Shown one piece after another: positions 59,487-64,000 of a DNA stretch of 64,000 nt; the first letter of the stretch is position 1, and each line of letters starts with the position of its first letter. Source of the DNA: Ralstonia mannitolilytica (GTDB lineage Bacteria; Pseudomonadota; Gammaproteobacteria; Burkholderiales; Burkholderiaceae); the NCBI RefSeq assembly GCF_905397375.1, contig NZ_CAJPVG010000003.1:1-64000 (forward strand), given 5' to 3'. The notes beneath the pieces were generated by a model. That model searched no databases, was not told where the DNA came from, and saw only the letters and a list, made by a program, of their open reading frames with translations. The translations under genes were made by a program, and so were the position numbers.

Positions 59487-60848
59487 ATGTCCGACGTCAG
59501 TACCCAGAGCCCGAAGGTGGGCTTCGTTTCGCTCGGTTGTCCCAAGGCCCTGGTCGATTCCGAGCAGATCATCACCCAGCTCCGTGCGGAGGGGTACGAG
59601 ATCTCCGGCACGTATGGCGGGGCAGACCTGGTGGTGGTCAATACGTGCGGCTTCATCGACGAGGCCGTGCAGGAAAGCCTCGATGCGATCGGCGAGGCGC
59701 TGGCCGAGAACGGCAAGGTGATCGTCACCGGCTGCCTCGGCGCCAAGAAGGATGCCGCCGGCCAGGACATCATCACGAGCGTGCACCCGAAGGTACTGGC
59801 CGTCACCGGCCCCCATGCGCTCGGCGAAGTCATGGAAGCAGTGCACACGCACCTGCCCAAGCCGCATGATCCGTTCATTGACCTGGTGCCGCCGCAGGGC
59901 ATCAAGCTCACGCCGAAGCATTACGCGTATCTGAAGATCTCCGAGGGCTGCAACCACCGCTGCAGCTTTTGCATCATCCCGTCGATGCGGGGCGACCTGG
60001 TTTCGCGTCCGGTGGCCGAAGTGATGCTGGAGGCGGAAAACCTGCTGAAAGCCGGTGTGAAAGAGCTGCTCGTGATCTCGCAGGACACCAGCGCCTATGG
60101 CGTCGACGTCAAGTTCCGCACGGGCTTCTGGAACGGCCGGCCGCTGAAGACGCGCATGACCGAGCTGGTGGCCGCGCTGGGCGAACTGGCCTCGCAATAC
60201 GGCGCCTGGGTGCGCCTGCATTACGTCTATCCGTACCCGAGCGTGGACGAAGTGATGCCGCTCATGGCCGAGGGCAAGGTGCTGCCGTACCTGGACGTGC
60301 CGCTGCAGCACGCCCACCCGGATGTGCTCAAGCGCATGAAGCGCCCGGCCAATGCCGAGAAAACGCTGGACCGCATCCGCGCCTGGCGCGAGGTGTGCCC
60401 CGAGCTGACCATCCGCAGCACCTTCATTGCCGGTTTCCCAGGCGAGACGGAAGAGGAATTCCAGACACTGCTCGACTTTATCGCCGAGGCCGAGCTGGAC
60501 CGCGTGGGCTGCTTCGCGTATTCGCCGGTCGAAGGCGCCACCGCCAACGATCTGCCCGGTGCACTGCCCGACGAGGTGCGCGAAGAGCGCCGCGCGCGCT
60601 TCATGGAAGTGGCCGAGCGCGTGTCGGCGCGCCGCCTGCAGCGCAAGGTCGGCAAGACGCTGCGCGTGCTGGTGGACGAGGTCAACCAGGATGGCGGGAT
60701 CGGTCGTTCGTCGGCGGATGCGCCCGAAATCGACGGCCTGGTCTATGTCGCGCCGCCGTCCAAGTCGTACAAGCGCTACAAGGCCGGCGATTTCGTGTCG
60801 GTCAAGATCACCGGTGCCGATGGGCACGACCTGTGGGGCGAGGTCTGA
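59487..60848 (+). CDS. rimO: Ribosomal protein uS12 methylthiotransferase RimO
   Basis: 453 residues, radical SAM enzyme that methylthiolates Asp-88 of ribosomal protein S12. The UPF0004 cluster Cys are at 18 (SLGCPKALVD), 54 (NTCGF) and 83 (TGCLG). The radical SAM cluster is Cys-155/159/162 in EGCNHRCSFCIIPSMRG. A C-terminal TRAM domain covers about 385-453. VPLQHAHPDVLKRMKRP is typical of RimO. ATG 59487 begins MSDVSTQSPKVGFVSLG. A TAAAAT-like -10 lies near 59422. Confidence 0.95.
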   Translation: MSDVSTQSPKVGFVSLGCPKALVDSEQIITQLRAEGYEISGTYGGADLVVVNTCGFIDEAVQESLDAIGEALAENGKVIVTGCLGAKKDAAGQDIITSVHPKVLAVTGPHALGEVMEAVHTHLPKPHDPFIDLVPPQGIKLTPKHYAYLKISEGCNHRCSFCIIPSMRGDLVSRPVAEVMLEAENLLKAGVKELLVISQDTSAYGVDVKFRTGFWNGRPLKTRMTELVAALGELASQYGAWVRLHYVYPYPSVDEVMPLMAEGKVLPYLDVPLQHAHPDVLKRMKRPANAEKTLDRIRAWREVCPELTIRSTFIAGFPGETEEEFQTLLDFIAEAELDRVGCFAYSPVEGATANDLPGALPDEVREERRARFMEVAERVSARRLQRKVGKTLRVLVDEVNQDGGIGRSSADAPEIDGLVYVAPPSKSYKRYKAGDFVSVKITGADGHDLWGEV

Positions 60849-60853
60849 GCCAC

Positions 60854-60899
60854 TTAGGTAGTCTTACCTAAAATTTGCGAACGACCGTGCGTTTATACT
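60854..60899 (+). promoter_or_regulatory. bktB promoter region with upstream operator dyad
   Basis: A dyad TTAGGTA (60854-60860), GTCT, TACCTAA (60865-60871) precedes a good -10 TATACT (60894-60899). The -35 position (about 60871-60877) reads AAATTTG, a poor match. The dyad centre would lie about 43 bases before the transcription start, a position typical of an activator. The binding protein is unknown. Confidence 0.55.
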
Positions 60900-60935
60900 G
60901 GCCGCCATCCAATTCTGATGGCATGGGAGACAGCA

Positions 60936-62120
60936 ATGGCACGTGAAGTGGTGGTGGTCAGCGGCGTTCGTACCGCAATCGGGACGTTTGGCGGCAGCCT
61001 GAAGGACGTGGCGCCGTGCGAACTGGGCGCGCTGGTCGTGCGCGAGGCGCTGGCCCGCGCCGGCGTAAAGGGCGAGGAGGTCGGCCACGTCGTGTTCGGC
61101 CACGTCATCAACACCGAGCCGCGCGACATGTATCTCTCGCGGGTGGCTGCCGTCAACGGCGGCGTGTCGGCCGAGACGCCCGCGTTCAACGTCAACCGCC
61201 TGTGCGGCTCGGGCCTGCAGGCCGTGGTGAGCGCCGCGCAGACCGTGCTGCTGGGCGATGCCGACATCGCCATTGCCGGCGGCGCCGAGAGCATGAGCCG
61301 CGCGCCGTACCTCGCTCCCGCCGCGCGCTGGGGCTCGCGCATGGGCGACGCCCAGATGGTCGACATGATGCTCGGCGCGCTGCACGACCCGTTCCACACG
61401 ATCCACATGGGCGTGACGGCGGAAAACGTCGCCAGGGAATTCGGCATCAGCCGCGAGCAGCAGGACCAGACGGCGCTGGAATCGCACCAGCGCGCCTCGC
61501 GCGCCATCCGGGCCGGCTACTTCAAGGATCAGATCGTTCCGGTGACGATCAAGTCGCGCAAGGGCGACATCCAGTTCGACACCGACGAACACGTCCGCCA
61601 CGACGCCACCATCGAAGATATGGCCAAGCTCAAGCCGGTTTTCGCAAAGGAGAACGGCACCGTCACCGCAGGCAACGCCTCGGGCCTGAACGATGCCGGT
61701 GCGGCGCTGGTGCTGATGGAGCGCTCGGTGGCTGAACAGCGTGGCCTCAAGCCGCTGGCGCGCCTCGTGTCGTACGGCCATGCGGGCGTGGAGCCGAAGA
61801 TCATGGGGATCGGCCCGGTGCCGGCCACGCGCAAGGCGCTGGAACGTGCGGGCCTGTCGGTCAAGGATCTCGACGTCATCGAGGCGAACGAGGCATTCGC
61901 GGCCCAGGCCTGCGCCGTGACCAAGGAACTGGGGCTGGACCCGGCCAAGGTCAATCCGAACGGCTCGGGCATCTCGCTCGGCCACCCGATCGGCGCAACG
62001 GGGGCCCTCATTACGGTGAAGGCGCTGCACGAGCTGCAACGCATCGGTGGTCGCTACGCGCTGGTGACCATGTGTATTGGTGGAGGACAAGGCATTGCGG
62101 CGGTGTTCGAACGCATCTGA
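60936..62120 (+). CDS. bktB: Beta-ketothiolase BktB
   Basis: 394 residues, second thiolase of the region. The N-terminus MAREVVVVSGVRTAIGTFGG and the overall sequence closely follow C. necator BktB as I recall it, including Cys-90 (NRLCGSGLQA) and Cys-380 (MCIGGGQG). BktB condenses acetyl-CoA with acetyl- or propionyl-CoA and so allows 3-hydroxyvalerate monomers. It is separated from phaCABR by dusC and rimO and has its own promoter region. ATG 60936 is used; an in-frame ATG at 60918 would add six residues. Confidence 0.93.
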   Translation: MAREVVVVSGVRTAIGTFGGSLKDVAPCELGALVVREALARAGVKGEEVGHVVFGHVINTEPRDMYLSRVAAVNGGVSAETPAFNVNRLCGSGLQAVVSAAQTVLLGDADIAIAGGAESMSRAPYLAPAARWGSRMGDAQMVDMMLGALHDPFHTIHMGVTAENVAREFGISREQQDQTALESHQRASRAIRAGYFKDQIVPVTIKSRKGDIQFDTDEHVRHDATIEDMAKLKPVFAKENGTVTAGNASGLNDAGAALVLMERSVAEQRGLKPLARLVSYGHAGVEPKIMGIGPVPATRKALERAGLSVKDLDVIEANEAFAAQACAVTKELGLDPAKVNPNGSGISLGHPIGATGALITVKALHELQRIGGRYALVTMCIGGGQGIAAVFERI

Positions 62121-62853
62121 ACGCTTTCTATCGATTGCACGCCTGACCCGGCCCGCCGGCGCGCTGCGTGCGCTGGTGCTGGCCGCAGGCGTTGCAGCTA
62201 TGTCGGCGGCGTCTGCGCAAACGCCGTCTGCCAATAACGGCTACGACGTATCGACCGGCAGCATGACCGTGCAGCCGGGCGACCTCGGCCTGAACCGCGC
62301 CATCGCGGAGGGTGAAAAGCGCCGCGCTGCCAAGGCCGGCAATGGGTTCTCCGCCCAGACGCAGTCGCCCGCCGTGCTGCAGCCGCAGCCGGACTACGCA
62401 AAATATCCCGTCTACACCGGCGTGATCGGCGACGTGCCGATCCGCATGCGCCTGGGCCGCAAGCCTGGTGAGATCGACAGCGTCCACGGCGAATACGTAG
62501 CCGGCCAGCAACCGGGTGTACGCCTGGTGACAGGCGAATACGAAAACGGCGGCTTCCTCATGGAGGAGTCCGATGACGGCACGCACGTCACCGGCACGTG
62601 GGAGGGGGCGATCGATGCGCATGGCATCGTGCGCGGCACGTGGACCGATGTGGCCCACGACGGCCACACGCTGCCGTTTGTGCTCCGCCCCCTCGCCGTG
62701 GTGGTGATTCCGCCTTACGATGCCGCTGCCAACAGCAACGCGGCGGTCGCTGCAACGCCGCTGACGCCCGCGGCGCCCCTGGCACCGGGCCAGATTGCAC
62801 CGCCGCCCGCGCTGCCAGCTGTCAATCCCGCACGGTCCGGCGCGCACTGGTAA
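62095..62853 (+). CDS. Exported protein of unknown function overlapping bktB
   Basis: 252 residues from TTG 62095, which has GGAGG (62082-62086) 8 bases upstream inside the end of bktB; GTG 62080 is a possible alternative. A signal peptide is visible (ALRALVLAAGVAAMSAASAQ, cleavage near residue 42). The mature part has a central block with GVIGDVPIRMRLGRKPGEID, GEYENGGFLMEESDDGTHVT and GTWEGAIDAHGIVRGTWTD, suggesting a beta-rich lipocalin- or streptavidin-like fold. A Pro/Ala-rich C-terminal tail follows. I do not recognise a family. The 26-base overlap implies coupling to bktB. Confidence 0.7.
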   Translation: MRRCSNASERFLSIARLTRPAGALRALVLAAGVAAMSAASAQTPSANNGYDVSTGSMTVQPGDLGLNRAIAEGEKRRAAKAGNGFSAQTQSPAVLQPQPDYAKYPVYTGVIGDVPIRMRLGRKPGEIDSVHGEYVAGQQPGVRLVTGEYENGGFLMEESDDGTHVTGTWEGAIDAHGIVRGTWTDVAHDGHTLPFVLRPLAVVVIPPYDAAANSNAAVAATPLTPAAPLAPGQIAPPPALPAVNPARSGAHW

Positions 62854-62906
62854 GCTGACGGGCTGACCACCGAAGGTCGTCATCCGCCACTCATCAGGAA
62901 TGTCTC

Positions 62907-64000
62907 GTGACCGACGATACCAAGCTTCCGCCCATGTTTCCCGCCACGAAAGCCGTCCACCCGGACCTGCAGATTCCACCCGGCTTTGCCGCGTTTTCTC
63001 AGGCCACGCATCGCGCGTCGACCGTCGTATTCAAGAACCTCGCCGACATGCGTGCCTTTGGCAGTGGCAGCGTGGTCCATTGGCGCTACGGCCTACATGC
63101 CACGCCAACGTCCGACGCGCTGTGCCAGGCGCTGGCGCAGATCGAGGGCGGCTCGCACACGCTGCTGCTGCCATCCGGGCTGGCCGCCATTTCGCTCGTG
63201 TACTTCACGCTCATCAAATCCGGCGATGACGTGTTGATTCCCGATAACGCGTACGGCCCCAACCGCGACCACGGCGAATGGATGGCGCGCCAGTTCGGCA
63301 TCACCGTGCGGTATTACGACCCCATGATAGGCGCCGGCATTGCCGACCTCATTCGCCACAACACCAAGCTCGTGTGGCTTGAGGCGCCGGGTTCGGTGAC
63401 GATGGAAGTGCCCGATTGCACGGCCATCGCCGAGGCGGCACGGGCGGCTGGCGCCATCACCGCCATCGACAACACGTGGAGCGGCGGCGTGTACTACCAG
63501 CCGTTTGCGCGTGGCATCGATATCTCGGTGCAGGCGCTGACCAAGTACCAGTCCGGTGGCAGCGATGTCCTCATGGGCGCGGCCATCACCAACGATGAAG
63601 CGCTGCACCAGAAGCTCCTCGCCACGCGCATGCGCATGGGGTGGGGCGTGTCGGCAGACGATTGCTATTTCGTGCTGCGCGGCCTGCCGAGCCTGCCGAC
63701 GCGGCTGGCTGCCCACGACGCCCACGCGCGTGAAGTGGCGGAATGGCTTATGGACCGTCCCGAAGTCGTGCGCGTGCTGCATCCGGCGCTGCCGAGCTGC
63801 CCGGGCCATGAAAACTGGAAACGCGACTTTACCGGCGCAAGCGGCTTGTTCTCGATCGTGCTGCACGAGCGCTATTCGCAGGCACAGATCGATGCGTTCA
63901 TCGAGGCCCTGCGCTATTTTGCGATCGGCTTTTCGTGGGGCGGCGCGCACAGCCTGGCGCTGCCATACAACATCCCGTCGATGCGCACGGCGACTGCTTG
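62907..64000 (+). CDS. metC: Cystathionine beta-lyase (partial, truncated by window end)
   Basis: 364 codons are visible from GTG 62907; the end is outside the window. It is a PLP enzyme of the Cys/Met metabolism family. Seen: VHWRYGLHATPTSDALCQAL, the SGLAAISL pocket, DNAYGPNRDHGEW (Tyr and Arg contacts), TAIDNTWSGGVYYQP (Asp that pairs with the PLP nitrogen) and PLP-binding Lys-213 in ALTKYQSGGSD. The SFSWGG-type ending (AIGFSWGGAHS) is nearly complete. MetC splits cystathionine to homocysteine, pyruvate and ammonia. An internal ATG (62934) is also in frame. Confidence 0.88.
   Translation, partial: MTDDTKLPPMFPATKAVHPDLQIPPGFAAFSQATHRASTVVFKNLADMRAFGSGSVVHWRYGLHATPTSDALCQALAQIEGGSHTLLLPSGLAAISLVYFTLIKSGDDVLIPDNAYGPNRDHGEWMARQFGITVRYYDPMIGAGIADLIRHNTKLVWLEAPGSVTMEVPDCTAIAEAARAAGAITAIDNTWSGGVYYQPFARGIDISVQALTKYQSGGSDVLMGAAITNDEALHQKLLATRMRMGWGVSADDCYFVLRGLPSLPTRLAAHDAHAREVAEWLMDRPEVVRVLHPALPSCPGHENWKRDFTGASGLFSIVLHERYSQAQIDAFIEALRYFAIGFSWGGAHSLALPYNIPSMRTATA

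Overview
The window looks like chromosomal DNA of a Ralstonia-type betaproteobacterium (Burkholderiaceae), probably close to the R. pickettii group. This is inferred from uniformly GC-rich coding sequence, a class I PHA synthase whose catalytic triad is offset by exactly 8 residues from that of Cupriavidus necator, a BktB-type thiolase, a betaproteobacterial proteasome homologue, and an IS5-type element at the left edge. No database search was possible, so the species is not settled. Apart from the insertion sequence and one possibly decayed 400-bp stretch, gene content is dense and chromosomal in character.

Layout. 1-135 is the end of an IS5-family element abutting the stop codon of an aldose epimerase gene. 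1.1-5.5 kb carries a proline-rich mini-protein, a lipoprotein, DNA polymerase IV (dinB), an APC amino acid permease and a DUF1488 protein. 5.6-11.6 kb is the complete meta-cleavage operon for 3,4-dihydroxyphenylacetate (hpaG1-G2-E-D-F-H-I) behind a promoter overlapped by a perfect 14-bp palindrome. Its likely MarR repressor (hpaR) lies convergently at the far end behind xth. The ring-hydroxylating hpaBC and a transporter are not present. 13.0-16.1 kb has oligopeptidase A and folD. 16.2-19.4 kb is a FixL/FixJ-like two-component pair. 19.7-26.7 kb is the pyruvate dehydrogenase operon aceE-aceF-bph-lpdA, with a proteasome-like peptidase gene between E2 and E3. 27.7-28.7 kb is phasin phaP with an elaborate promoter.

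28.7-33.4 kb holds a deacetylase-fold protein, a DMT exporter, a thioesterase, a nitroreductase and a penicillin-binding endopeptidase. 33.5-37.6 kb has an IclR regulator divergent from lutA-lutB (lactate oxidation) without an adjacent lutC. 37.6-39.7 kb encodes the two N-degron transferases (bpt/aat) and a Nudix hydrolase. An initiator tRNA, pyrD, kup, a heptad-repeat periplasmic protein and tex follow. 46.9-52.9 kb contains a coiled-coil secreted protein, a YdcH-like protein, a DinG-type helicase, and bamD divergent from rluD-pgeF.

53.1-62.1 kb is the polyhydroxyalkanoate region: phaC-phaA-phaB-phaR, then dusC, rimO and bktB. The window ends inside a metC-type lyase gene.

Together, pyruvate dehydrogenase supplies acetyl-CoA, PhaA/BktB and PhaB make hydroxyacyl-CoA, PhaC polymerises it, PhaP coats the granule and PhaR should couple phasin expression to polymer. 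The phaP promoter is bracketed by two copies of a GTGCATCGCA element, and part of that element recurs upstream of phaR. This gives a testable PhaR operator model.
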